DNA from: Anastrepha obliqua
Taxonomy: Eukaryota > Arthropoda > Insecta > Diptera > Tephritidae
Reading direction: 5' to 3'
Assembly (NCBI RefSeq): GCF_027943255.1
Contig: NC_072893.1
Coordinates: 129,083,784-129,147,783, forward strand
Length of the DNA stretch: 64,000 bases
Shown: piece after piece, positions 32,831 through 44,880 of the stretch
How the letters are laid out: each line of letters begins with the position of its first letter
How positions within the stretch are numbered: the first letter of the stretch is position 1
The notes under the pieces: model-generated
What the model was told of the DNA's origin: nothing
The model's input: only the letters and a program-made list of their open reading frames with translations
Databases searched by the model: none
Translations under genes and position numbers: made by a program

Positions 32831-35590
32831 GCGACTTGGGTAGGGTGGGAAAAATGTATACATGTAGATGTATGTATGTATGAGTACTTATGAGCGAAAT
32901 ACGATTAATGGAATTAACGGAAATTAATGGCGAACAAGTAGCAAACGAAAAAAAAATGCATTAAAGCATATTAGCACCAATGCATTGGTGTGAGTAGACA
33001 AAGAGTTAGGTAGTGGTGGCGGTTGGGTATGCATATATGACAGAATGAGCAAAATCAATTTGCATTTCTTGTAACGCCAGAGTGCTTGATAAAAGCTAAA
33101 ATAACGCTGATAAGCCGCGAGTTGTGGCTCAGCCGACAAACGAACTGCTGGGCGCTGCTGATAAGCCTGAGAGGGCTTACATACTATACATACAGTAGTG
33201 TAAGGGCATACATACATATGTGTATCACGAGCCCAACGTATGCTTTGCGACCTTATATAAAGGGTTTGCACTAAAGAAATCGAGTCACAAATATTTATTT
33301 TATAAATAGGGTGACGATCAAAGATTTAATAAGATTTCACTAAACAGAAACAAAGAAAAATTGTTTTTTTAAATTTAATCCAAGAATTATTATAAAACAC
33401 TCATTGGGTTGCGTGGTCTTGAAATATGAGCGCTGTCATACTGAAGCGCTTCTGTCGTAAATTTAATCCATTTAATTTCTATGTGCTATCATTTTAATCC
33501 AGACAGACTCAGATAAGATAGAATCATCCTCTAGAAACATACGAGAAAATGTAAAAAAATCGTAATTTTTTGGCTGTTCAACAACAATAATATTTATATA
33601 TAAGGGCAGTTTACAATTAAGTGCAAATAGACTGGCATCATGACATTTCAATTTATTTTTTTTTTTGTGAATCTGGATTCCCTAGAAAACAGCTTTTTCC
33701 CACAGAACGTCTTGGAAATACTTTGCCTAAATTATATAAACAAAATTGCAAGCTGCATCTTGCCAATCACACTAAAAAAAGTAAAGTAATTATTTGCTCA
33801 GACAACCGGACGCCGTTTAGCTGTGCTGAATGTAAGAAAAGAAGAAATTCGACAGATTTAGCTTCTTCAAAGACTTTCTTAGTCATGGCAAAGCCAGAGA
33901 CTGAGCTGTAGAAGCACAAAGCAGGGTCATAGCAATACAGCGAAAATTCGATATATTCTTTAGCACCACTCCGACGAAGGTGAAAAGTTTGAGCAGGAAG
34001 CAAAAAAAAAAAAACAAATTGAGCTGTTGATCGAAATCTTATCTAAAACGTGAAATTTCAAAACAAACAAACTTGTTAAGATATACGCCATCATCTTCGA
34101 GAGATCACTAATTGGTGATATCGCACGCTGACAGGCAAAGGTTCTCAAGCACCAGGAGCTCGAGAAATTTCGCAACATAAGTACTCAAGTGGTTATACTT
34201 GTGAGCGCACGTAAACTCAGCGAGCTTTGGGTAGAACTGCAATGGCAGCAAAATCTGCATTGAGCCACCACAAACTAGTAAAATCCAACGAGTTGACTGA
34301 TTTGCGCACAAGCAAAACATGGGAAACAAGGGATTACTGATTGATGGAATTGTTGAACGAAAATGGACTACCACAAACTAACGAACAGAGTGAAGTATTG
34401 CGATTGAATGATAAAACGATTTTCAATAAGGTAGCAAAGTTAAGTGAGTTGCAGACCTAGCAACAAAGACAATTTTATTCAGCTCCACTACATAGGTGAA
34501 CTTTCAGTTGCATTAATGAAATGTGTAACGAGATACTTGAAAACAGAAAATTGTTTTCACACATTTAAGTGGATGCAATAATATTGAAATATTTGTTAGA
34601 TAGTGAGCTTAGAAACAGATTCATTGCAATGCAAACAAAATCGAAGCGACCAACAACAAGTAGCCATCCAGGCAGCCAGGCCGTAAAACGGGACATTAGT
34701 CGCTCCCTAAGCGCACGAGTTAGAAATTTGTTCACAACTGGTTGGTTTTTGCATGCAAATAGCACTCTCTTGCCAGGACACTTCGAACGCTTTTTGTGTT
34801 TTCTTTTGTGCATACACTCAACACCCTTTCCAGCTATCCCTACTCTTCGTATGACCTTATTTTTGTCAGCTGCTGTATATTTTCGGGCACACCTGTGTCT
34901 GCTAGCACACAACTAGCGTGTAGATTGGTCATTACTTATGTATTTGTACAAGTAAATACTTTTCCCTCCACTCGGCGGCTTGAGTGGATGACCGTCCGAG
35001 CCTGCAAGGATATTGACGCAAGACAAACAAATCAATACCTTCCCCGTTGTATTTGTAGGTACTCATACCCTCAGCTACTTATTAAATGAAGCAAAAAATA
35101 AGAAACTAGAATTTTTTCAATTGCTGCCACGTGTATTTTCAGTTATTTACTTATACTACAATATATTTTAAGACCACACACACAAGTTCTTATAGCATAC
35201 CGAGCTGTAGAGGATATTGGACAACAAAGCTACTCTTTAAAGTTTCAAGATTAGTTTGAATTTTCAATTGCAGGTGGAGCAAGAGCAGTAAAAAGAGGTA
35301 ATAAAGGGTGGTTTTTCGGGCGTATAGCATTTTCATTGGGGTCTGCCAGACCAGTTAATCAGATAAAGTGCAGTTTTTGGCATTTCTATTCAGTGTACTC
35401 GATCAAATTATCATGCAAGGACTTGCACTCAAATTAAGTTTGCATTTCTCAGATGTTTACTTCTAAAATTGAAGTAATGTGCGCCAAACTTATAAAGCAT
35501 GTCAGCAACAAAAAAAAATTATATAAAAAGAAGAAAGAAACAAAAACAAAAAATTCTCTTATCCCTTAAAATTTGCAACATATAAAACTA
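32831..35590. other. Unique AT-rich DNA, no supported gene
   Basis: Several 60-115-codon open frames occur on both strands, often opposite each other (for example 34565-34916), as expected by chance. None has recognisable domains or splice context. TATG repeats lie near 32870 and 33200. Confidence 0.65.
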
Positions 35591-37085
35591 TAAAAGCGCA
35601 CATTTATTCAAATTTTTAAGGGTTTACGTAAAAAAGTTCTACATTTGCAAATTTCAAAAAAGTTTTAAATTTGAAAGAGTTACAGATTTAAAAAAAAGTC
35701 CTAAATTTCAAATACGTTTTCGATTTCAAGCAAGTTCTAAACTTAAAAAAATCCTACATTTCAAAACAGTCCTAAAATTAAAAAAAAGAAAATTACTAAA
35801 TATCAAAAGAAAAGCTCTATTAAAAGTTCTATTTTAAAAACAGTTCTGAATTTCAAAAATGGTCTAAATTCCAAAAAGGTCAATAATTTCAAAAAGTTCT
35901 AAATTTCGAACAGTTCAAAATTTCAAAAAAGTTCTTAATTTCAAAAACAAACTTTTAATTACAAAAAAGTTTTAAATTTAAATAATGTTCAGAATTTCAA
36001 AAAAATTCTAAATTTCAAAATTTCAGATTTCAAGCGAGTTCTAAACTTCAAAAAAATCTTAAATTTTAAAACCGTCCTAAATTTCAAAACAGTGCCAAAT
36101 TTCAAAAAAGAAAATTTCTAAATATCAAAAGAAAAGCTGTACTTTCACAAAAGTTCTGAATTTCAAAAATGGTCTAAATTCCAAAAAAGGCAAAAATTTC
36201 AAAAAGTTCTAAATTTCAGAAAAAATTCTGAATTCCAAAAAAAGTTCTAAATTTCAGAAAAAACTTCTGAATTTCAAAAAAAAGTTTTATACAGTAGATT
36301 CTGTTTCTATGCGGTATATACGTTCTGCAACAAACAGCATAAAAAAAGCTACCAGCTCTATAGTAAAACTATAGATACGTTTCAAAAGTGCATAAATCTG
36401 AAATAATGTAATAAAATCGCATAAAAAAAGGGTACTAGTCCCATATTATAACTATAGATACGTTCCATAGACCGCATGAATCTGAAATAATTAAATAAAT
36501 ACATCGTCAGAAAGAGAATCAGTCAATACGAGTACCCGCATGTTGCGCATTCGTTTAGGATTTGGCGTACAATCACTTCCGTCACTTGAGGAAATGTACA
36601 CGTCTGATCAGGATGGTGATGCAGGCGGATTTTTGATGTAATCTGTGATGAGTTTTTGCTTAGCTGGTTTAGAATATTGTTTATATGTACAATTCCCGAT
36701 AGGTTGACATGCATTTTTTAATTTTTTTAAAAACCGCACTATTTCAAAACCGCATAAAAAAAAACCGGATAAAAACAGAATCTACTGTATTTGAATAAAG
36801 TTCAGAATTTCAAAAAAAGGACGAAATATCAAAAGTAAAGCTGTAATTTCAAGAAACTCTTAATTTTAAAAAATTAATTATATAATTCTCAAAAAGTTCT
36901 AAAGTTCGAAAAGGTCCAAATTTTAAAAAAAGGTTTGATCTCAAAAGAGTGCAAAATTTCAAAAAACGTCTCATTTTGAAAAATTCAAAAAGGCTTTAAA
37001 TTTCGATAAAGTTTAAAATTAAAAAAAGGACTAAATTTCAAAAAGTTCAAAATTTCAACACAAATTCTTAATTTAAAAAAATCGT
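35591..37085 (+). repeat. AT-rich minisatellite of AAATTTCAAAAAAGTTCT-type units
   Basis: Dozens of degenerate 15-20-bp units of the form AAATTTCAAAAA(A)GTTCT fill 35600-36285 and 36795-37085. A TIR element (36292-36787) splits the array. Variants such as AAATTCCAAAAA and AAATATCAAAAGAAAAGCTGT recur, suggesting higher-order duplication (compare 35795-35880 with 36115-36190). It is non-coding. Confidence 0.85.
36292..36787. mobile_element. 496-bp TIR element with TA target site, pogo/Tigger-like
   Basis: Ends CAGTAGATTCTGTTTCTATG and, inverted, CAGTAGATTCTGTTTTTATC are flanked by TA (36290-36291 and 36788-36789). The TIR resembles pogo-group ends, which start CAGTA. Minus-strand frame 36523-36714 reads in part SKIRLHHHPDQTCTFPQVTE and may be a transposase remnant, but I cannot assign it. 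The element inserted into the minisatellite after that array formed. Confidence 0.75.
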
Positions 37086-37758
37086 GTTACCTCTTAAAAT
37101 TCTATGAAAAATACACCCCTCCCGCCATTTAAAATTTGTGAGCTAAAACAGTCGAACTATTTATATTTTCATGAATTTTTTAGGTATAGAACCTTAACCG
37201 AAAAGAAGAAAAAATAAGCTTGTAAAACACAACATCCATTACATTATAGGAGCCAAATGTCTTCTAAGCTTTCTTTTAATCTCCAACAATGAAATTACAC
37301 GTGGCATGTAAGCAAGCAAACCATCAGTTACCGCTTCATTATTTGTTGGTTGTTCTAAGCACTCACGTAATGTGACTATGTAACCGAGATCGAACAGTTG
37401 GTAAAGGACAAATTAAAAGTAGAAAACGTAAGTGAGGAGGCTTCCAATTTTTCCCCAATAAACTTGCGTTGCTGGTTTTGTCATTTCAGCACTTACTGTA
37501 TATTCACTCGTGTTTTATTTATTCGGATTTAATTACACAACACTACGCGTGCGGTACTCAATAATGAACGAATAGTGAGAGGGAAAAAGCGTCTCGAATT
37601 GCATAAATGAGTATGTATGAGTGAGTGTTAAGAAAATGATTGAGTGAGTGATTAAACGCGTGCAAGTAACAAAAAAAAAAATAATAATAATAATAAAATA
37701 ATGATAATTGATACTGTGATGTCGGGATGTCAGGATGTCACAAACAATAATTATAGTA
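37086..37758. other. Unique DNA, no feature seen
   Basis: AT-rich, with an A/TAA run at about 37670-37700. No coding or repeat structure beyond that. Confidence 0.7.
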
Positions 37759-39057
37759 CAGGGTGAACGACATGAAGTGTTACCGACTTCACACTGCTTG
37801 TATCTGTAAGACAGCTCATGACATCAACGTCAAAATTGATCTAATGACAGTTCAATATATTGTTTATAAGCCATCTAAAACATTTGCGTCTCAGTTTTGT
37901 TGAATTTTTTTTTCTGTGATGGAACTCAAACGTAATAGTGTGATTGCGTTATATTTGGCTAGAAAATCGCATTGTTCGTGAGCTCAGTCACCTCAAAGTG
38001 AATAAAATGTTTGTGTATCGCACTATACAGCGTTACAATGATACTGGTAGCACTGCAAAACGCTATGGAGGCGGACCAAAAAAAACCGCAACAAGGCCAG
38101 AAATGGTTCGGAAAGTGAAAGCTCGACTTGAACGAAATCCACGTCGAAGTGACAGAAAAATGGCCAAAGAACTGAAAATATCGCAAGACGGCATTCGACG
38201 CATATTGAAAAATGAACTTAAGGTCAAGACTTACAAGTTCCAAAAAGCACACGATCTTTCACCCCAGCAAAAAAAGTTCGGTGCGAAAGAGCAAAGGAGT
38301 TGTTGCGCTTGCACGAACGTGGCGAATTTCCTAACATAGTGTTTTCTGATGGAAAAAATTTCCCAATTGAGCAGTTCACTCAAAACGATCGTGTTTACTT
38401 GGCCGAACGCTCATAGGAGAATTTGAGCCTACGTATGGCCACTCGAAGCAATTTCCCATCGCAAATAATGGTTTGGGCCGCAGTGACCGCTGATGGACGC
38501 TCTCCAATCGTTTTGATCGAGTCTGGTGTCAAAGTGAATGGGACTCATTATCAGGAAAATGTTTTAGAAGCTGATTTAGAGCCGTGGACACGCAAACATT
38601 TCGGTCGTAGACCATGGACGTTCCAACAGGACTCGGCACCGTCTCATAAAGCTCGTGTGAACTAAGAATGGTTAAAAAATCATATTCTACACTTCATTTC
38701 GTCCACCCAACGGCTTTCGAATTCGCCAGACGCAAATCCGATGGACTATTCCATCTGGTCTATTTTGAAGAGCAAGGTGAGGACTAAAAAATTTGCCAGT
38801 ATGGATGCGTTGAAAAAAGCGATTATACGAGAATGGGCCAAAATACCTCAAGATCACATTCGTGCAGCATGCAACTCATTTTTTGACCGTTTCAAGGCAA
38901 TAGTCAAGGCAAAAGGTGGTCATATCGAGCTAAAGTGGATATATGTTAAAATTGTATTCATTTTTGAACAATTTTGTCTTTGAAATCAATAAAAACTAAT
39001 TTCACACAAAACAGTTATGGTGTTTTGAATAGGCAACACTTCATATCGTTCACCCTG
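37759..39057 (+). mobile_element. Near full-length DD37D mariner/maT-like element, inactivated
   Basis: Terminal inverted repeats CAGGGTGAACGACATGAAGT and inverse CAGGGTGAACGATATGAAGT are flanked by TA (37757-37758 and 39058-39059). The 1.3-kb element carries most of a transposase gene: start MELKRNSVIALYLARKSHC at 37920, HTH region MFVYRTIQRYNDTGSTAKRY and MAKELKISQDGIRRILK, and catalytic motifs FSDGKNF, TFQQDSAPSHK and SPDANPMDYSIW. Counting through an in-frame stop, 37 residues separate the second and third Asp, the DD37D spacing of the maT group. Frameshifts near 37965 and 38275 and in-frame stops near 38415 and 38663 disable it. The three catalytic Asp survive. Confidence 0.92.
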
Positions 39058-39059
39058 TA

Positions 39060-40750
39060 TAGAGTAGAATTCGATTTGTGAAGCAATGAAAGGAAAAAAG
39101 TATTTACTTTAATATAATGGATTTAAAGAAGGTAAGGAAGAAAGTTTAGTATAAGAAATACTGATTGAATGAAACTGTGTAAATTGAGAATAATTTACTT
39201 GACATTTGTGAAGCACAGTTGGATGCATCGATAGATAGAAAAAAATAGTTGTAGCAGAAACTGAAGGGTCCAGCGACCTAAAAGCTGTTGTTTATGCATA
39301 TAATACCACAACAACTTATAATCTTAACCGGAGAAAAATGTCTGTGATGTAGTGGATTGCAGACTTGGTCGAATGGTGGATGAAATACAGCCAAATAGTC
39401 TATGTGACTTGTTTTTTAACCAAATTCCAGCTTAAAAGATCTCTTTAGGTTCTACTCTCAAGAGAAAATTTTAGTACAAATTATGGAGATGGTGTTTTCA
39501 AAAGGATAGGTGAAGAAAGAGTCTGAGGCAGGACTTCGAAAAGTGATTTGTAAGATTTCCTCTTTCACAGCTTGAGCAGCAGGTTAGATTGCACGCGGCA
39601 TTCATACAAAATGTTCGAAAAAAAATTATTAACATATAAAAAAAATATGAAAAAGAAACAAAATCTGTACTTGCCCTAAGTACAGTCACTTGCTTAGACT
39701 CGCGCTTATAAATTAACAGGTTTAATCAGAGGCGCAATACATTTTTTCTAGAGGCGTCAAATTCTAATGACTATTTCGTTGCGTGCAATATTTCTTGACT
39801 AAAAATATCACAAGAAAGCTCGCTAATTATTTCACGGCTATTACCAGAGCACAAAACATTTTTTTGAAAATTGCTCGCTCGAGTTAAATAAATGAGAAAG
39901 ATACCATTAGTTCCATTCTACAAATGCCACATTAGCATTAATGTATTTTCTGGTAGCTGCAAACCGTCTTTATAGCTTTCACAAGTGTAAATGCATCGTC
40001 ATATACTGTGACTGACGTGATTATATTTTTATGAATATTTTTAGGTTATATATAGAATCTGCTAATTAAACGAAATGATATTATACAACACAGACGTCTA
40101 TTTTAGGGTGATTTTTATCATCTCAATTATCATAAGCGCTAATTAAAGAGATCATGAGTGAAGCTAGGAATAAAGAAATTTCTATAAATATTAAATGTTG
40201 GGAGCACAACAAGAAAGGTTTTAAATTGAAAACAATCCTAGTAGCAGAGTGGTAAGCTTGAAAACCAGTAAACAGCAAATAGCAAAATTAGTTTCAGCCC
40301 AATTTGTAGAGCTGTAATTTAACGAATTGGTGTGTGGGCCCCTATAGTTTTCTGTGCTCTGATTGATGCCGATACGAGGCTTCGGTTTTTTTGCTTACGG
40401 GCGGAAATACGACTGTCAAACGAATGGTTGAAACCAGAAGTAAGTACGGAAAACTAGTGATTATACCGAGCAGACAGTGGCAGATGTAAAAAAGTATAAA
40501 ATTTCGATATAAAGTTTATTATTGCAAAAATTAAAAATGCTATTTCGACAAAAGCAAATGGAAATTTCCCATTCCATAACAATACCACCGCTGCTCTCAG
40601 CCCTACCTATTGGACTTTATCCGACTGTACTTTCAGCAATCTGAATTGCTTAAGTCGGTGAATATTGTTAAATCTATGGAGTTATGCAATGTTTTCGATG
40701 GGATATACTTCAGTTTAAGAGACCAAAAACTAAAAATGAGAGATTTTTCT
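39060..40750. other. Unique AT-rich DNA, no supported gene
   Basis: No splice-bounded exon, repeat or mobile element is recognised in this stretch. Confidence 0.65.
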
Positions 40751-41770
40751 GGTAAATATTAATGATATTAAAAAAAATAGCTAAAAGAAAAATTAATTAA
40801 TTAAAAAAAAATAAATAAAAAACAAATAAATAAATAAAAAAACAAGTAAAAAAGAAAAATAAAAAAAAGGAAATGAAAAAAGGAAATAAAAAAGCAAATT
40901 AAAAAAAATAAAAAAAGAATTAAAAACATAAAATATAATAAAAAACAAATTAAAAAAAAAAATTTAAAACACAACTTAAAAAAATAAAAAAAAAAAACAA
41001 ATTAAAAAAAAAACAAATTAAAAAAAAAAACAAAAAAAAAACGAATTAAAAAAAGAAAACAAATAAAAAAAGAAATAAAAAAAACATTACAGAAACACCA
41101 AAGATTAAAAAAAATCATAAAACAAAAACTGATGTCTCAAGATTTGTTTTGTTAAAGACCCAATTTAATAAACTAATAAATATAAATAAATAAATAAAAA
41201 GCAAACTACAAAAAATTTATAAAAAAAATTAAACAATATATTAATTTTCTATAACTCTAAGTGATTTCAAATAAAATAAAGTAAAAATTAAGATAGTAAT
41301 TTAAATTAATTCTAGTAAAAAAATATAACAAATCAATAAAAAAGAAAATTAAAATAAGGAAAATATACAACATTTAATGAATAGAAGAAATATAGAAAAT
41401 GAATTTAAAAAATGAAAAAAAAAAATTGAAAAAATATAATATAAATAAGCAAAAACTATTTTTTTTATTATAAGTCAATTAAATGAATAAAAAGAAATAA
41501 AAATAAGTAATAAATTAAATAAATAAATAAGAAATAAATTACTAACCATAAAATAAAGTATATACAAAACAAATCATTAAATCAATTAATAAAAAAATTA
41601 TATAAAGAAATAAAAACATTAATTAATTAATTAAATAAGGGAATAAACAATTAATTATATAAATAAGTAGAGTAAAGTAAAAAACATTAAAACATAATTC
41701 AAAATTAAATTGTAATTTATAAAAAAATATATATTAATAAAAAAATGAGAAAAAAATAATAATAAAAATA
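40751..41770 (+). repeat. A-rich low-complexity desert (AAATAAA/AAATTAAAAA)
   Basis: About 1 kb is almost entirely A with interspersed T, built from AAATAAATAAA and ACAAATTAAAAAAA motifs, with very few G or C bases. The densest part is 40780-41100. Confidence 0.9.
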
Positions 41771-44265
41771 GCATACGTTTTCTTTGTACAGTTTTTGTTT
41801 GTACACCCAATAATAATAATGCATGTAAATAAAACTATTATATGCTGCTGGCGCATTTCATAATTTACTTATGAGAAAATAAATTCAATGAATTTGTGCA
41901 CTACAAACCAATCCATTTATTCAATACTAATGTTGGCATTCTTTCGCATACATATAATTTAATTCACGTACAAAAAAAAAATCAATTTCGATTTTATTTA
42001 AATTTATTAAAACAAAAAAAAGCGCAAATGAAGAAATAGAAAAAATGTCTGAGCTGTAAAAGCTTTTCAACACTAAGCATCTAGAATGCTTTTTACATTG
42101 GTTCAACCACTTTCAACTGGGTCTAGGACATGCGTAGCTCGCTCATGCTCCTGGCATGCCATAAAGCGTGCAAAGAATTTTGAATATAAAAAAAAACAAT
42201 TCTGCACTGCACTTGACGAAGGTGAAATCGAACGCATGTGAAAGTAAATGCAGAATAAGAAAACTTAGCTTGTGGCGGATGCGTACAACTGGTAACCTTC
42301 CGACTAATTGAATTTTTTGGCAACAATCAAAACTAACAACAACCAATACGAGACGCAATGACACTTACACACCAGTGGCTGACGCAGACAGGCAACACAA
42401 CAACATAAAAAATACCATAAGTTTTTACGCAATTCAGTATATTTTTACTATTTCTTTTTTTTTTTATACTGAAATGCTCGAAAATCAAAGTCAACTTAGG
42501 CACATATTTGCACATAGGTATGCAAATATTTGTTTAGCTATGATACGCTTTGAAATTAACAACAAATAAGCTATATGCTTTTTTTATTTTTATTTTTTTT
42601 TTTCGCGCGCACAATTAACCAATTTGTGTACTTAAACAAATCAATAAAATGATGAATAGCATATAGTATTTTTTTATTTTGATAGGCATTCCTTCCAAGC
42701 GATACGTTTCAATCAGCACGTTCTATCCAGCGCGACAAAATCTGCTGCGTTAATCATAGGCGTAGGCCACCGAGAGGTGATAAAATATTACATATATGCG
42801 CGCAATGTCATGTCAAAAGTCAGTGTGGAACACAAGCCCATCTAACTGGGTAACAGTAGAGGTTATTGCGATGTTATTTAGTTTTAAAAATAAACATTTA
42901 TTACTGAAGTAAACGATGCGCCAGGTGGGTAGGTCAAGCACCCAATTAAGAATATGACAAACTTAGATGTGATAAAAAATTTATAGTGTGATGAAAATAG
43001 AACGCGGCGACAGTAAGGGCAAACCGTACATATGATATATACACAAATGTATAATATATTAAAAATTTAGAAATCGATAAAAAAGTTATATGATGGCGCA
43101 GTTATCAAACTTTTTAACCTTTGGTGTCCCTTTCTCTCTATAAAGTATTTATGTAGCAGCTTGAAAACCACTTTCTCCCACCTTCGTGCCTATTTCTAAT
43201 TTAACTAATACTCTTAATTCCCAATGCACACTCCTCCTTTTGCACAAGTTTCGCCTACTGAAACGCCTGGAAACGCAATGTGTATTTAACTCCATTGACA
43301 GACTTTCTCAAATCCTTGGCGCTACACCGATTTCCAAATGCATCCCTTTATTGTCAGCTTTTATTCAACATTTTCATATTTATAACCTTTCAGTTATTTA
43401 TTGTTGTTATACGATTATTACTTCTATAACAAAATCAATCGATAAAGTTGCCGTTTGACGTACTCATGACATGAAGAAAATATCATTAAGTGCAGATGAA
43501 AAATAACACAACAGCTACGACGATAAAGAAAAGTAAAGGCGTGCGCATTAAATGACATGTGTGGACACAGTCAGCATAAAAGTGTGCATACAAAAATAAA
43601 CTGCTAACAGCGTGAAGTAAAACATAAAAGCTCTCGCACTTGCCTTAGCTCAAAACTTATAAACAAGTAACCAATGAAATTGTTTTTTAGCAGTGCTTAG
43701 CGAAAGATTTCATTAGCAACGGCTTTCATTGCCATAAACTACATGAAAGCTATAAAAAAGCTTAACTTGAACTAAAGCTCTTGGAGAAGGAAGTTTATCC
43801 AAAACGAAAAGCTACGAAACAGCAGATTGACCTGTCGAAATTTAAAGAAACCATAGCTTAAATAAAAAAAGGCACCGCTTCGTAAACTAAAACTCCAAGT
43901 TTCATTTAAAACTAGTGGAAGAAATGTATTGAAAAAGCTTTGCAGCAAAAAAAGGTATCATTAGTCTCAAAGCTACGAAAAGGCAGCTTAAATTGTTGAA
44001 AGCAAAATAAAATCGTAACTGTAATTGAATTGAAATTGAAAAAAAAATGTTACTAAAATAAAAGCTGCAAGAAAACTTCACAAAATGTAGTAGAAGAAAT
44101 TACAAATAAAATGATCTGCAGCTTCTTAGTATTTAAAGTTGAATTGAAAATCTAATATCCTCAAACTAATATTAAAACTGTCTCAGTTTTATGAAGGCAC
44201 TTCTGCCCATAAGCCTATACCAGCACATGAGAGGTTTAATGAACATGTGAAGCACTAACAAGTTT
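41771..44265. other. Unique AT-rich DNA, no supported gene
   Basis: Chance open frames on both strands (for example 42123-42569 and 43186-43458) lack domains and splice context. No mobile element is recognised. Confidence 0.6.
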
Positions 44266-44880
44266 CCTAGTACCACTAAAAACTTCACGAAAGCGCAAAA
44301 CAGTTTCATTAAAGCACTAAGAAGTTTCGTGAAAGCACTAAAAAGTCTCCTTAAAGCACTAAGAAGTTTCATGGTATCACTAAAAACATCACGGAAGCAC
44401 AAAAATGTTCATTAAACCACTAAGAAGTTTCGTGAAAACATTAAAAAGTTTACTGAAAACACTAAAAGTTGCATGAAAGCATCAAAAAGTTTAGCGAAAG
44501 CACTAAGAAGTTTCATGAAAGCACTAAGAAGTTTCGTGAAAACATTAAAAAGTTTACTGAAAGCACTAAAAAGTTTACTGAAAGCATCAAAAAGCTTGGC
44601 GAAAGCACAAAGAAGTTTGATAAAAGCATTAAAAAGTTTAATGGTATCACTAAAAACTTCACGAAAGCACAAACATGTTTCATTAAAGCACTAAGAAGTT
44701 TCGTGAAAGCATTAAAAAGTTTCATGAATGCACTAAAAAGTTTCCTGAAAGCACTAAAAGTTGCATGAAAGCATCAAAAAGTTTAGCGAAAGCACTAAAA
44801 AGTTTCATGAAAGCAGTAAAAAGTTGCATGGTATTACCAAAAAACTCCGCGCGAGCACTGAAAAGTTTCAAAAGCATTAA
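44266..44880 (+). repeat. 21-bp minisatellite with higher-order structure
   Basis: Units such as CACTAAGAAGTTTCATGAAA repeat every 21 bp. Larger blocks are duplicated: TTGCATGAAAGCATCAAAAA occurs near 44469 and again near 44761, an offset of about 292 bp (roughly 14 units). Because 21 is a multiple of three, all frames give 7-residue-periodic open frames (for example 44469-44768 and 44412-44672), which explains several apparent coding regions here. I do not regard them as genes. Confidence 0.9.

Noticed and set aside
34565..34916. Two 115-codon frames exactly opposite each other
   Set aside because: Mirror frames with no domain, no splice context and no composition bias; most likely chance.
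36523..36714. 63-codon frame inside the pogo-like element
   Set aside because: Possibly a transposase remnant, but too short and unrecognised to be listed as a gene; described within the element.
44172..44768. Open frames with heptad-like repeats on both strands
   Set aside because: Explained by the 21-bp minisatellite; the periodicity is in the DNA and appears in all frames.
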